DNA of 9,986 nt from Cyanobacteria bacterium UBA8803. GTDB lineage: Bacteria > Cyanobacteriota > Cyanobacteriia > Cyanobacteriales > Coleofasciculaceae. Location of the stretch: positions 2,340-12,325 of the forward strand of contig DNXU01000321.1 in assembly GCA_003505715.1 (NCBI GenBank), read 5' to 3'. Positions 1-7,167 of this stretch are shown here, one piece after another (position 1 is the stretch's first letter; each line of letters begins with the position of its first letter). Position numbers and translations under genes: made by a program. The notes below the pieces were generated by a model. It was not told the DNA's origin, ran no database searches, and was given only the letters and a program-made list of their open reading frames with translations.

Positions 1-114
1 TTGGTTATTGGTTGTTGGTTGTTGGTTGAGCGCTGAGTAACAACAAACAACAAATAACAAATAACAAACAACAAATAACAAACAACAAACAACGAACAAC
101 AAACAACAAACAAC
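1..114. repeat. two-armed heptanucleotide tandem repeat
   Basis: Positions 1-28 are four heptads of TTGGTTR (one TTGGTTA, three TTGGTTG). Positions 38-114 are eleven heptads of the form AAACAAC, AAATAAC, TAACAAC or GAACAAC. They are separated by a short spacer that contains the palindrome AGCGCT (29-34). The arms are nearly inverted copies: the reverse complement of TTGGTTG is CAACCAA against CAACAAA in the right arm, about one mismatch per heptad, so the region could fold into a long imperfect stem. The last heptad overlaps the stop codon of the SNF2 gene. Tandem heptads of this type (STRR) are known in filamentous cyanobacteria. The left arm may continue beyond the window edge. Function is unknown; it could act as the 3' end structure of the SNF2 transcript. 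Confidence 0.8.
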
Positions 115-3100
115 TAATCATCAATTACGGCGTTGCGATCTAGTAATAAGAGCGATCGCAACTGGTTGGTATCCATTTCGGTCAGCCATTGTTCGCCAGC
201 GTCTACTGTTTGTTCGGCTAGCTGTTTCTTGCTTTCGATAATGTCGTTGATTTTCTCTTCTAGAGTTCCGGTACAGACAAACTTGTGGACTTGAACGTTA
301 CGTGTTTGACCAATGCGGAAGGCGCGGTCAGTGGCTTGGTTTTCTACAGCTGGGTTCCACCAGCGATCGATGTGGAAGACGTGATTGGCTCTGGTGAGGT
401 TCAGTCCCGTGCCGCCTGCTTTGAGGGAGAGAATCAAGATGCGTGGACCTTCGGGGTCGTTTTGGAAACGATCGATCATCTCTTCTCGTTCCTTTTTGCG
501 GGTTGACCCGTACAGGAATAAGACTTCTCCTCCTAACTGTTCCTTTAAATAGGGTTGGAGGAGTTTGCCCCATTCGGCAAATTGGGTAAAGATTAAGGCA
601 CGATCTCCCTCGGCAATGGCTTCCTCTAACATTTCCTGCAAACGCAGTAATTTACCCGATCGCTTGGCATCTTGTAGGGCTTTTTCTTTTAAATAGTGCG
701 CCGGGTGGTTGCACAGTTGCTTGAGTCGTAACAGCAACGTCAAAATCATCCCCCGCCGCTGGATACCTTCGGCGGCTTCAATCTCAGCTAAGGACTCATC
801 AACAACCTTTTGATAAAGCGCGGCCTGTTCGGCTGATAAACCGCAGAATACCGTCATCTCTTGCTTATCTGGTAAGTCTTGAATGATGTCTTTGTCAGTC
901 TTGAGGCGGCGGAGGATGAAAGGTTGGACTAGCGATCGCAAAGTTTGCAAAGAGTCGGTATCTCCAAATTTTTCAATAGGCATGGCAAACCGACGCTGGA
1001 AAAATTGGCGATCGCCTAAATACCCTGGATTGAGAAATTCTAAAATTGACCACAACTCTGATAATCGATTTTCTACAGGTGTCCCTGTTAAGGCAATGCG
1101 AAACTCAGATGGTAACTGCCGGATAGCTTGGGACTGCTTTGCTCCTGGATTCTTAATATTTTGTGCTTCATCCACCACTACCCCTCGCCAAGAAATCGGC
1201 TGGAGAGTTGTGGCATCTCGAAACACTAAGGGATAGCTGGTAATAACCAAATCCCGATCCTGCACTGCCTTAGCAAATGCCTTCCCTTTGGTGCGTTTAT
1301 CCCCGTGGTGAACGACAACCTTGAGAGATGGGCTGAATTTCCTAACTTCCCGTTCCCAATTCCCCAGCACTGACGTGGGGCAAATTAGTAGCGTTGGACC
1401 ATTGAGGGCTTCTTGTTCCTTAAGATGGAGTAAAAAAGCAATCAACTCAATGGTTTTTCCTAGCCCCATATCATCTGCCAAACAGGAACCAAGTCCCCAT
1501 CGTTCTAAGAACACTAACCAGCTAACCCCCCGCAGCTGATAAGGTCGCAAAGTTCCATGAAAACTTTTGGGCGTTTCAATCAACTCAATTGTTCGATTGC
1601 CAGTTAAATTGGCAATTAACTCTTGCAATGCCCCGGATGCCTCAAAATTAACTACTGGCAGCTTACCCAGAGTTTTGGTATCGCCTGTACTTAGTCGTAG
1701 GGCATCTTCTACCCGCAGACTCATATCCTCTTTCGATGTCGCAAACAAAGCTTGAGCAGCCCGAACGTCAGCAGGTTGTAGGGCGATCCATTCCCCATTC
1801 ACCTCCACCAACGGCGACTTCAAAGCCATCAGGCGGTCAAACTCTTGCTTGGAGATTTTGTGTTCGCCGATCGCTAATTCCCATTTAAACTTAAGCAGGC
1901 TTTGCAACCCCAAACGCTCGTTCTTCTTCTCTGATGGGACTTCAGCATTGATACTGATCCCCAAGCGTTTCGAGCCTGCTCCTGGTGCTAAGCCAGGTGG
2001 TAAGACAATGCCTAATCCAGTATCCTGGAGTCGCCACGCGCTAGCTTTAATAAACTCGTACACCTGAACCGACGTGAGTTCGCAAAATAAGGGACACCGT
2101 TCCTGCAAACTAGATTCAATCAAAGGATAGAGCCGAGATGCCAACCCTAACCCCTTGAGGAACGTCTCCTGAGGCAATTCAATGGTTCGCCCCCGATACT
2201 CCAATCGCTCCAGGGGTTGCCGCCAAATAGTTTTGGCATCTACTAAAAAGTCTGGACAATCAACAGCTTGCAAGCAATAGTCCAACCGCCAGTTTGCTTC
2301 TTCCGACTCTGGGGGTTGCAACACAAAACAAGTCTGAAACAGATTTTGCCGTAAATGCTTGGTGGTTGGCGTGACTAGGTGCTGTTGTATCGGTGTCGTC
2401 CAAGTGGAGAGTGCCGCATCCAAGCGAGCGATCGCAGTTGGTTCTGCTGGAATAGTATCAGCACCAGTAGAGAGCGATCGCAGCCACTCCGGTATCGGTG
2501 ATTCTGCTACGGGTAAGGATACCGACTCCACCCAGCGACGCACCTGCACGTCAATAGCACTGCTCAAGAAGTTTAGCAGTAATTGCTGGGGAGGAATTTG
2601 GTTTTCCCCTATCCGCCATTCCCCATTCCCCATTCCCAAATATGCCCGACAGGCTGATGGCATGAGCTGGGTAAACTTGACCAGACGGGCTTGGTCTGTG
2701 GCGCTGTCAAGCAGGGGCTGCCAGCGAGCGATACTATCCCCATTAGGCTGGCGGTACAGTCCTGGTAAAAATTTACACCGCGTCAGCAAATCCAAACTCC
2801 ACCGACCAACCTGAGACCAGAAACGCAAGTCCGTTCCCACGTAAGTGTCCGAGGCTTGCAAAGAGCCTAGGGGTAGGGCTTGCAGAAACTTTACCCCTGC
2901 TAAAGGATCGAGACAGAATCCCTCGACTTTCCACAGTTGCACTTCTAAGGGTAAAGTTTCTGTATCAGCTGAGAGCATCTTGGCAGAGAGTACTGGGTAG
3001 GCAGCTGTGTCAGGGGATACCTTGTGTGTTGGTAAGACTAGCTCCTGTGTCTGCCATTGCTGTAACTCCGTGGGGACGCCATCCTTCCCATTTTCTGGGT

Positions 3101-3314
3101 TGGTCTCACGAGACGGTTGTAAAAACTTGCCCATCATCAGACTGTGAGCGTGCAAAAAGGTGGTCAACTCCGCCTGTGTCATCGCAAACGGATGGAATGA
3201 AGCACCGTTTTGTGGGGGAGGTTCTACAGAGGCCATCGTGCGCCACATTTCTCCCCAGATAAATAAATAACCACCACAGCTGTGAGTTATCCAACTACCA
3301 TGTAGAATTGCCAT
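114..3314 (-). CDS. SNF2-family DEAD/DEAH-box helicase/ATPase
   Basis: This is a 1066-residue SNF2/HepA-type double-stranded DNA translocase, probably cytosolic and acting in DNA repair or protein-DNA remodelling; the exact substrate is unknown. Residues 1 to about 560 form the SNF2-helicase-associated N-terminal region seen in bacterial members. The ATPase core follows: motif I DMGLGKT at 615-621, DEAQ box at 715-718, TGTPVENR at 743-750, motif IV ALIFTQF at 906-912, motif V LSLKAGGTGLNL at 962-973 and motif VI QATDRAFRIGQ at 993-1003. All catalytic motifs are intact. The start MAILHGSW at 3314 resembles the conserved N-terminus of cyanobacterial homologues; I see no clear Shine-Dalgarno before it. 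Residues 225-236 are encoded by a heptad repeat. Homologues often sit beside a SWIM zinc-finger gene, which here would lie beyond position 1. The gene is divergent from pnp. TAG stop. Confidence 0.95.
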   Translation of the reverse strand: MAILHGSWITHSCGGYLFIWGEMWRTMASVEPPPQNGASFHPFAMTQAELTTFLHAHSLMMGKFLQPSRETNPENGKDGVPTELQQWQTQELVLPTHKVSPDTAAYPVLSAKMLSADTETLPLEVQLWKVEGFCLDPLAGVKFLQALPLGSLQASDTYVGTDLRFWSQVGRWSLDLLTRCKFLPGLYRQPNGDSIARWQPLLDSATDQARLVKFTQLMPSACRAYLGMGNGEWRIGENQIPPQQLLLNFLSSAIDVQVRRWVESVSLPVAESPIPEWLRSLSTGADTIPAEPTAIARLDAALSTWTTPIQQHLVTPTTKHLRQNLFQTCFVLQPPESEEANWRLDYCLQAVDCPDFLVDAKTIWRQPLERLEYRGRTIELPQETFLKGLGLASRLYPLIESSLQERCPLFCELTSVQVYEFIKASAWRLQDTGLGIVLPPGLAPGAGSKRLGISINAEVPSEKKNERLGLQSLLKFKWELAIGEHKISKQEFDRLMALKSPLVEVNGEWIALQPADVRAAQALFATSKEDMSLRVEDALRLSTGDTKTLGKLPVVNFEASGALQELIANLTGNRTIELIETPKSFHGTLRPYQLRGVSWLVFLERWGLGSCLADDMGLGKTIELIAFLLHLKEQEALNGPTLLICPTSVLGNWEREVRKFSPSLKVVVHHGDKRTKGKAFAKAVQDRDLVITSYPLVFRDATTLQPISWRGVVVDEAQNIKNPGAKQSQAIRQLPSEFRIALTGTPVENRLSELWSILEFLNPGYLGDRQFFQRRFAMPIEKFGDTDSLQTLRSLVQPFILRRLKTDKDIIQDLPDKQEMTVFCGLSAEQAALYQKVVDESLAEIEAAEGIQRRGMILTLLLRLKQLCNHPAHYLKEKALQDAKRSGKLLRLQEMLEEAIAEGDRALIFTQFAEWGKLLQPYLKEQLGGEVLFLYGSTRKKEREEMIDRFQNDPEGPRILILSLKAGGTGLNLTRANHVFHIDRWWNPAVENQATDRAFRIGQTRNVQVHKFVCTGTLEEKINDIIESKKQLAEQTVDAGEQWLTEMDTNQLRSLLLLDRNAVIDD
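2607..2641. repeat. CCCCATT heptad repeat (STRR-like) inside the SNF2 coding region
   Basis: Five degenerate heptads read ccctatc, cgccatt, ccccatt, ccccatt, cccaaat. They resemble the STRR1-type repeats (CCCCA[A/G]T) of filamentous cyanobacteria, which are normally intergenic. On the coding (minus) strand they appear as GGGAATG units and encode residues 225-236, YLGMGNGEWRIG, within the non-catalytic N-terminal region. The reading frame stays open throughout. That it is an insertion relative to homologues is inferred. Confidence 0.6.
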
Positions 3315-3352
3315 GCTTTAAGCGTTTTGAAATTTGTACCAAAAGAAATTGA

Positions 3353-3382
3353 TTGTTGAGCAGGTTTGTGAATGGATGTAAT
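3353..3382 (+). promoter_or_regulatory. possible sigma70-type promoter for pnp
   Basis: A TTGTTG hexamer at 3353-3358 is followed after 18 bp by TGTAAT at 3377-3382, five of six matches to TATAAT; the -35 matches only in TTG. Transcription would begin near 3389, giving a leader of about 100 nt that includes the hairpin at 3424-3443. This is a weak match in an AT-rich divergent intergenic region (3315-3492). I found no convincing promoter on the opposite strand for the SNF2 gene. Confidence 0.25.
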
Positions 3383-3423
3383 TTTTAAAACTTTCAATAC
3401 CCCTCATCTCTCCTCAAAGCAGC

Positions 3424-3443
3424 CCTAGTACATAAGTGCTAGG
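3424..3443 (+). promoter_or_regulatory. pnp 5' leader hairpin
   Basis: CCTAGTAC (3424-3431), loop ATAA, and GTGCTAGG (3436-3443) form an uninterrupted 8-bp stem with one U-G wobble. The wobble pairs only in plus-strand RNA; in minus-strand RNA it would be an A-C mismatch, which favours action in the pnp transcript. It lies 49 nt upstream of the pnp start. In E. coli a pnp leader stem mediates PNPase autoregulation; a similar role here is inferred. Confidence 0.45.
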
Positions 3444-3492
3444 ATTGCGACAGAGAAAAAAACATGGTAAAGAACAAAGGACAACGTAGGGA

Positions 3493-5640
3493 ATGGTAAA
3501 TTTAGACAGGTCAATATCGTTCGACGGACGAGATATTCGACTGAAAGTAGGTCTTTTGGCTCCACAAGCGGGTGGTTCTGTACTAATTGAGTCAGGGGAC
3601 ACGGCAGTTTTAGTGACGGCGACGCGAGCAGCTAGCAGAGAAGGCATCGATTTTCTTCCCTTGTTGGTTGACTATGAGGAAAGACTGTACGCAGCAGGTC
3701 GGATTCCCGGTGGCTTTCTGCGGCGGGAAGGGCGTCCTCCAGAAAAAGTGACACTCATCAGCCGCCTGATTGATCGTCCCCTGCGCCCCTTATTTCCTAG
3801 TTGGTTGCGCGATGATATTCAGATCGTAGCAACTACCCTGTCAATGGATGAACTAGTACCGCCAGATGTTTTGGCAGTAACGGGTGCTTCAATTGCAGTG
3901 TTGCAAGCTAAGATTCCATTTTACGGGCCAATGGCAGCCGTGCGCGTGGGGTTAGTCGGGGATGATTTTATTATCAACCCAACCTACAAAGAAATTGAAA
4001 TGGGAGATCTGGATTTGGTGGTCGCCGGTTCTCCAGAAGGGGTGGTTATGGTGGAAGCTGGTGCCAACCAACTGCCAGAACAAGATATTATCGAGGCCAT
4101 TGACTTCGGCTACGAAGCCGTGCGGGACTTAATTTCCGCCCAGCAAAGCCTGATGCAGGATTTGGGGATTGATTTGGCGATCGAGGAACCACCCCAAGTG
4201 GCATCTGCCCTAGAGGAATTTATTGGCGATCGCGCTACGCAGTCGATCAAACAGGTTCTATCTCAATTTAACTTAGACAAAAATGCTCGGGATGAGGCGT
4301 TAGACCAGATTAAGGAAAATGTGATCGTGGCGGCGATCGCACAACTGCCAGAAGACGACTCGATCCGAGTCTCGGCAATGGAAGATGCTCAGGCTGTCGG
4401 TAGCCTGTTTAAGAACCTCACCAAGAAGCTGATGCGTTCTCAGATTGTGGAAGAAGGCGTCCGGGTGGACGGTCGCAAGCTGGATGAGGTGCGACCAATT
4501 TCTTGTATGGTGGGGGTATTGCCATCGCGAGTTCACGGGAGTGGCTTGTTTAACCGAGGGCTGACCCAAGTGCTTTCCACGGCAACCTTAGGGACACCAG
4601 GGGATGCCCAAGTGCTGGATGACCTTAACCCAGAGGAGGAGAAGCGCTACCTGCATCACTATAATTTCCCACCCTTTTCTGTAGGCGAAACCAAACCGTT
4701 GCGATCGCCCGGTCGTCGGGAAATTGGTCACGGCGCACTCGCCGAACGTGCCCTCGTCCCCGTCCTGCCACCGCAAGAAGAGTTTCCTTACGTCATCCGG
4801 GTCGTATCGGAAGTGCTTTCTTCTAATGGTTCGACCTCGATGGGTTCGGTGTGCGGGTCTACCCTGGCTTTGATGGATGCTGGCGTACCCATCAGCAAAC
4901 CCGTGAGTGGTGCGGCTATGGGTTTGATTAAGGAAGGGAATGAAGTTCGCATTCTTACTGATATTCAAGGGATTGAAGACTTTTTGGGTGACATGGACTT
5001 TAAAGTCGCCGGCACCGATACCGGAGTTACGGCTTTACAAATGGACATGAAAATCACGGGTCTATCTTTGGATGTTGTCGCTCGTGCCATTCAGCAAGCC
5101 CGACCCGCACGGCTGCATATCTTAGAAAAAATGCTAGCCACGATCGACAAACCCCGTCAGGAAATGTCACCCTTTGCACCTCGTCTGCTGACTATTAGGA
5201 TCGATCCCGAAATGATTGGTCTGGTAATCGGCCCTGGCGGCAAGACTATTAAGGGCATTACCGAACAAACTGGTGCCAAGGTGGATATTGAAGATGACGG
5301 TACAGTTACCGTCTCAGCTATCGAAGCGGAAAAAGCGAAAAAGGCGATCGCGATCATTCAAGGCATGACCCGCAAGCTAGAAGAAGGGGATGTCTATATT
5401 GGGCGCGTGACCCGGATTATTCCTATTGGTGCGTTTGTGGAAGTGTTACCAGGGAAAGAAGGAATGATCCATATTTCTCAACTTGCGGATTACCGAGTCG
5501 GCAAAGTGGAAGATGAGGTGGCTGTGGGAGATGAGGTGATCGTCAAAGTGCGAGAAATCGATAACAAAGGTCGCATCAATCTCACTCGTTTGGGTATTCA
5601 CCCGGATGAAGCAGCAGCGGCGCGGGCAGCGGCAACTTAA
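3493..5640 (+). CDS. pnp: polyribonucleotide nucleotidyltransferase (PNPase)
   Basis: PNPase is a cytosolic trimeric enzyme that degrades RNA 3' to 5' by phosphorolysis, releasing nucleoside diphosphates; the reverse reaction can add 3' tails. The 715 residues are full length. RNase PH domain 1 covers about 8-145 with the RNA-binding loop [10 protein letters not shown] at 73-82. A helical linker spans about 240-315. RNase PH domain 2 (about 320-555) carries [12 protein letters not shown] at 446-457 and the metal-site residues D496, D502 and K504, equivalent to E. coli D486, D492 and K494. A KH domain with GPGG at 580-583 and an S1 domain at about 632-700 complete the protein. The ATG at 3493 fits the conserved N-terminus and has AAGGA 10 nt upstream; GTAGGGA directly abuts it. 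It appears monocistronic, divergent from the SNF2 gene and followed by structured non-coding sequence. No anomalies were seen. Confidence 0.97.
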   Translation: MVNLDRSISFDGRDIRLKVGLLAPQAGGSVLIESGDTAVLVTATRAASREGIDFLPLLVDYEERLYAAGRIPGGFLRREGRPPEKVTLISRLIDRPLRPLFPSWLRDDIQIVATTLSMDELVPPDVLAVTGASIAVLQAKIPFYGPMAAVRVGLVGDDFIINPTYKEIEMGDLDLVVAGSPEGVVMVEAGANQLPEQDIIEAIDFGYEAVRDLISAQQSLMQDLGIDLAIEEPPQVASALEEFIGDRATQSIKQVLSQFNLDKNARDEALDQIKENVIVAAIAQLPEDDSIRVSAMEDAQAVGSLFKNLTKKLMRSQIVEEGVRVDGRKLDEVRPISCMVGVLPSRVHGSGLFNRGLTQVLSTATLGTPGDAQVLDDLNPEEEKRYLHHYNFPPFSVGETKPLRSPGRREIGHGALAERALVPVLPPQEEFPYVIRVVSEVLSSNGSTSMGSVCGSTLALMDAGVPISKPVSGAAMGLIKEGNEVRILTDIQGIEDFLGDMDFKVAGTDTGVTALQMDMKITGLSLDVVARAIQQARPARLHILEKMLATIDKPRQEMSPFAPRLLTIRIDPEMIGLVIGPGGKTIKGITEQTGAKVDIEDDGTVTVSAIEAEKAKKAIAIIQGMTRKLEEGDVYIGRVTRIIPIGAFVEVLPGKEGMIHISQLADYRVGKVEDEVAVGDEVIVKVREIDNKGRINLTRLGIHPDEAAAARAAAT

Positions 5641-5669
5641 AGTTTAGTTAGCCATTGAGAAGTCAAGCA

Positions 5670-5688
5670 GCTCAAATCAATTTTGAGC
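5670..5688 (+). terminator. hairpin just after pnp (possible terminator or 3' end stabiliser)
   Basis: GCTCAAA (5670-5676), loop TCAAT, and TTTGAGC (5682-5688) form a perfect 7-bp stem starting 30 nt after the pnp stop. No U-tract follows, so it is not a classical intrinsic terminator. Confidence 0.35.
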
Positions 5689-5692
5689 GCTA

Positions 5693-5793
5693 TCAACAGC
5701 AGACGTGACAGTTCATTCTGAGTCAACCGCTTTTGCCTATTGGGCTTAAAGGCGGTTGGAAAAAGGGCAAGTCTTTACCCAGTCTGCTGTTGA
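5693..5793 (+). ncRNA. candidate multi-branched structured RNA downstream of pnp
   Basis: TCAACAGCAGAC (5693-5704) is perfectly complementary to GTCTGCTGTTGA (5782-5793), giving a 12-bp closing stem. Inside it, CAACCGCTTTTG (5724-5735) pairs with TTAAAGGCGGTTG (5746-5758) over 12 continuous pairs using 5747-5758, two of them G-U wobbles that form only in plus-strand RNA. Two weaker arms flank it: CAG/CTG at 5709-5720 and GGG/CCC at 5765-5780. The fold would be a multi-way junction of about 100 nt in the pnp 3' region. It resembles no RNA family I recognise and is not a tRNA. It could be a pnp 3' UTR element or an independent small RNA. No U-tract or clear promoter is evident. Confidence 0.4.
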
Positions 5794-5853
5794 ACTGGAT
5801 GAAATATATTCAAGTTAGTTAGATAATTAAGCTTATTAATAATTTGTTTTTTT

Positions 5854-5894
5854 AACGCAGAGGAACGCAGAGATTTTCGCAGAGGAGGCAGAGG
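5854..5894 (+). repeat. CGCAGAG short repeat patch
   Basis: Four imperfect copies follow each other: AACGCAGAGG (5854-5863), AACGCAGAGA (5864-5873), TTTTCGCAGAGG (5874-5885) and AGGCAGAGG (5886-5894). Purine-rich CGCAGAGG arrays are, as I recall, common between genes in filamentous cyanobacteria. The surrounding stretch 5794-6004 is AT-rich and holds no convincing ORF; I see nothing else in it. Confidence 0.6.
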
Positions 5895-6010
5895 TTCTGA
5901 GGGAGAGGTTAATAGGAAATTATTATTTCTTGAGGGTGATGCAGAAGTAGTTGAACAATGCCAATGTAGGGAGAGAAAGGTAAGTTTTTGTTCAAAAGGT
6001 TACGTTGGTT

Positions 6011-6565
6011 ATGGCATTGAGTCAACACAAAAGGGCTTTTGGTGTCTTCTTAAATTATCATCAGGTTACGGGTGCCCTGCAAGAGCTAAAAGGTATTGGT
6101 TTTCCGATCAACCAAGTTTCTGTTATTAACAAACAGCAAGAGCAGGAGCAAATTCATGATAGGAAGGAATTAGTTAATAAAGCTCAGGAAATCACAAACG
6201 TCGGCGCAATCGCTGGGGGCGTTGTGGGGGGGACGACGGGTCTGGTTGTAGGTATGGGAACGGCAGCAGCCTTGATTCCTGGTATAGGGCCAGTAGCACT
6301 ATTGGGGGCGGCAGCCGTGACATTGGCGACTACCCTGACTAGTAGTGTAATTGGGGCAACAGCTGGTAGTTTAGTTGGTGCTTTGATTAGCTACGGCATT
6401 CCTCAAGAACAAGCTACGGTTTATAGCGATCGCATCAGTAGCGGCGAATACTTTGTGATGGTGGATGGTACTGAACAAGAAGTACGCCAAGCAGTAGGAG
6501 TTCTTAACCGTTGGAATATTCAGGAGTTGAGAATTTTGGATAGGGAAGGAGTAAGAGGGTCATAA
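6011..6565 (+). CDS. glycine-zipper membrane protein, general stress protein (YflT/17M-like)
   Basis: This 184-residue protein has three parts. Residues about 5-40 (HKRAFGVF, then a helix and INQVSVIN) look like the alpha/beta fold at the N-terminus of YflT/GS17M-type general stress proteins. Residues about 62-128 are a hydrophobic, glycine- and alanine-rich stretch (AGGVVGGTTG, LIPGIGPVALLG) with small-xxx-small spacing typical of glycine zippers, suggesting one or two membrane helices. Residues about 129-180 (GIPQEQATVYSDRISSGEYF and following) form a second alpha/beta unit. I chose the ATG at 6011, giving MALSQHKR, which resembles homologue N-termini; a TTG at 6005 in the same frame is possible and has AAAAGG at closer spacing. 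The biochemical role is unknown. It stands alone, converging with the minus-strand unit to its right. One HIP1 site lies inside. Confidence 0.75.
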   Translation: MALSQHKRAFGVFLNYHQVTGALQELKGIGFPINQVSVINKQQEQEQIHDRKELVNKAQEITNVGAIAGGVVGGTTGLVVGMGTAAALIPGIGPVALLGAAAVTLATTLTSSVIGATAGSLVGALISYGIPQEQATVYSDRISSGEYFVMVDGTEQEVRQAVGVLNRWNIQELRILDREGVRGS

Positions 6566-6582
6566 AGGGAGTTGCATTCACA

Positions 6583-6602
6583 GAGAGGTAACTTTACCTC
6601 TC
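6583..6602 (+). terminator. hairpin after the stress-protein gene
   Basis: GAGAGGTA (6583-6590), loop ACTT, and TACCTCTC (6595-6602) give a perfect 8-bp stem 17 nt after the stop at 6565. A C-rich stretch rather than a U-tract follows. Termination is inferred from position between convergent genes. Confidence 0.45.
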
Positions 6603-6660
6603 CCCTGCCTCCCCAGCTTTGCCAAAATACTACAATTGAACGCAACTTGGTATTATTATT

Positions 6661-6678
6661 CCCCCCAAGGTTGGGGGG
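6661..6678. terminator. C6/G6 hairpin between convergent genes
   Basis: CCCCCCA (6661-6667), loop AGGT, and TGGGGGG (6672-6678) form a strong 7-bp stem, followed on the plus strand by TTA and another run of six G (6682-6687). Read on the minus strand it lies about 37 nt past the stop of the repeat-protein gene and is followed by AATAATAATA. It may serve as a bidirectional terminator. Such C6/G6 motifs resemble dispersed cyanobacterial repeats. The G runs could also form a two-tier G-quadruplex. Confidence 0.5.
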
Positions 6679-6714
6679 TTAGGGGGGCTAAAAGCTAGGT
6701 TCTGCTAATTATTT

Positions 6715-7122
6715 CTACCCTCTGTCTTCTTCATCAGCAGGATCGCCGTAGGGGTCTTCGCTAGCGGGACGGACATCGCCGAAAGCTCCGTAGTCAGCAG
6801 GGTCGCCGTAGGGGTCTTCGCTGGCGGGACGGACATCGCCGAAAGCTCCGTAGTCAGCAGGGTCGCCGTAGGGGTCTTCGCTAGCAGGGCGGACATTGCC
6901 GAAAGCTCCGTAGTCAGCAGGGTCGCCGTAAGGGTCTTCGCTGGCGGGACGGACATTGCCAAAAGACCCGTAGTCAGCAGGGTCGCCGTAGGGATCTTCG
7001 CTAGCCGAACGGGCATCGCCATACGGGTTGTAATCTACTGGCTGCTCGTAATAACCCTCAGCTTCATCCTCGGTAGGTCCGATGATGGCATCTTTCATTC
7101 TTCGCAAAAAACCATCTACCAT
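6715..7122 (-). CDS. small acidic protein of five 20-residue tyrosine/aspartate-rich repeats
   Basis: I do not recognise a characterised family. The protein has 135 residues. Residues 1-29 form a non-repeated head (MVDGFLRRMKDAIIG, then acidic EDEAEGYYEQPV) that could be a short amphipathic helix. Residues 30-129 are exactly five 20-residue units, consensus DYGAFGDVRPASEDPYGDPA, and the tail is DEEDRG. Each unit carries four or five acidic residues, one arginine and three aromatics, so the body should be disordered and strongly negative. There is no signal peptide or membrane helix, so it is probably cytosolic. An AAGGAG Shine-Dalgarno (plus-strand 7133-7138) lies 10 nt before the ATG. The lipoprotein gene ends 45 nt upstream on the same strand, suggesting an operon. 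Function is unknown; scaffold, ion-binding or condensate roles would be guesses. Confidence 0.75.
   Translation of the reverse strand: MVDGFLRRMKDAIIGPTEDEAEGYYEQPVDYNPYGDARSASEDPYGDPADYGSFGNVRPASEDPYGDPADYGAFGNVRPASEDPYGDPADYGAFGDVRPASEDPYGDPADYGAFGDVRPASEDPYGDPADEEDRG
6736..7035 (-). repeat. five 60-bp in-frame tandem repeats
   Basis: The coding units are 7035-6976, 6975-6916, 6915-6856, 6855-6796 and 6795-6736, all exactly 60 bp with no indels. The first unit (DYNPYGDARSASEDPYGDPA) is the most diverged; the last two encode identical peptides. Differences among the other units are mostly single bases, which indicates recent expansion or homogenisation. Confidence 0.95.
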
Positions 7123-7167
7123 GATTGTCGATCTCCTTGTTTTGGTTATTCCTCAGTGTCACAGCCA

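Noticed and set aside
2359..2814. 151-codon plus-strand open frame antisense to the SNF2 gene
   Set aside because: It lies wholly inside the N-terminal coding region of a well-supported gene, has no recognisable domains and is a shadow of that gene's codon use.
6005..6010. TTG start for the stress-type membrane protein
   Set aside because: The ATG at 6011 gives the more typical MALSQHKR start. The TTG is not excluded because AAAAGG is closer to it.
6705..7022. Open repetitive reading frame on the minus strand overlapping the acidic repeat protein
   Set aside because: A 60-bp repeat is a multiple of three, so any stop-free unit stays open in other frames. The frame lacks a good Shine-Dalgarno, and the acidic frame has both AAGGAG and a non-repeated head.
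6736..7035. Regular 60-bp repeats as a CRISPR array
   Set aside because: There are no unique spacers: the entire 60-bp unit repeats and encodes a protein in frame.
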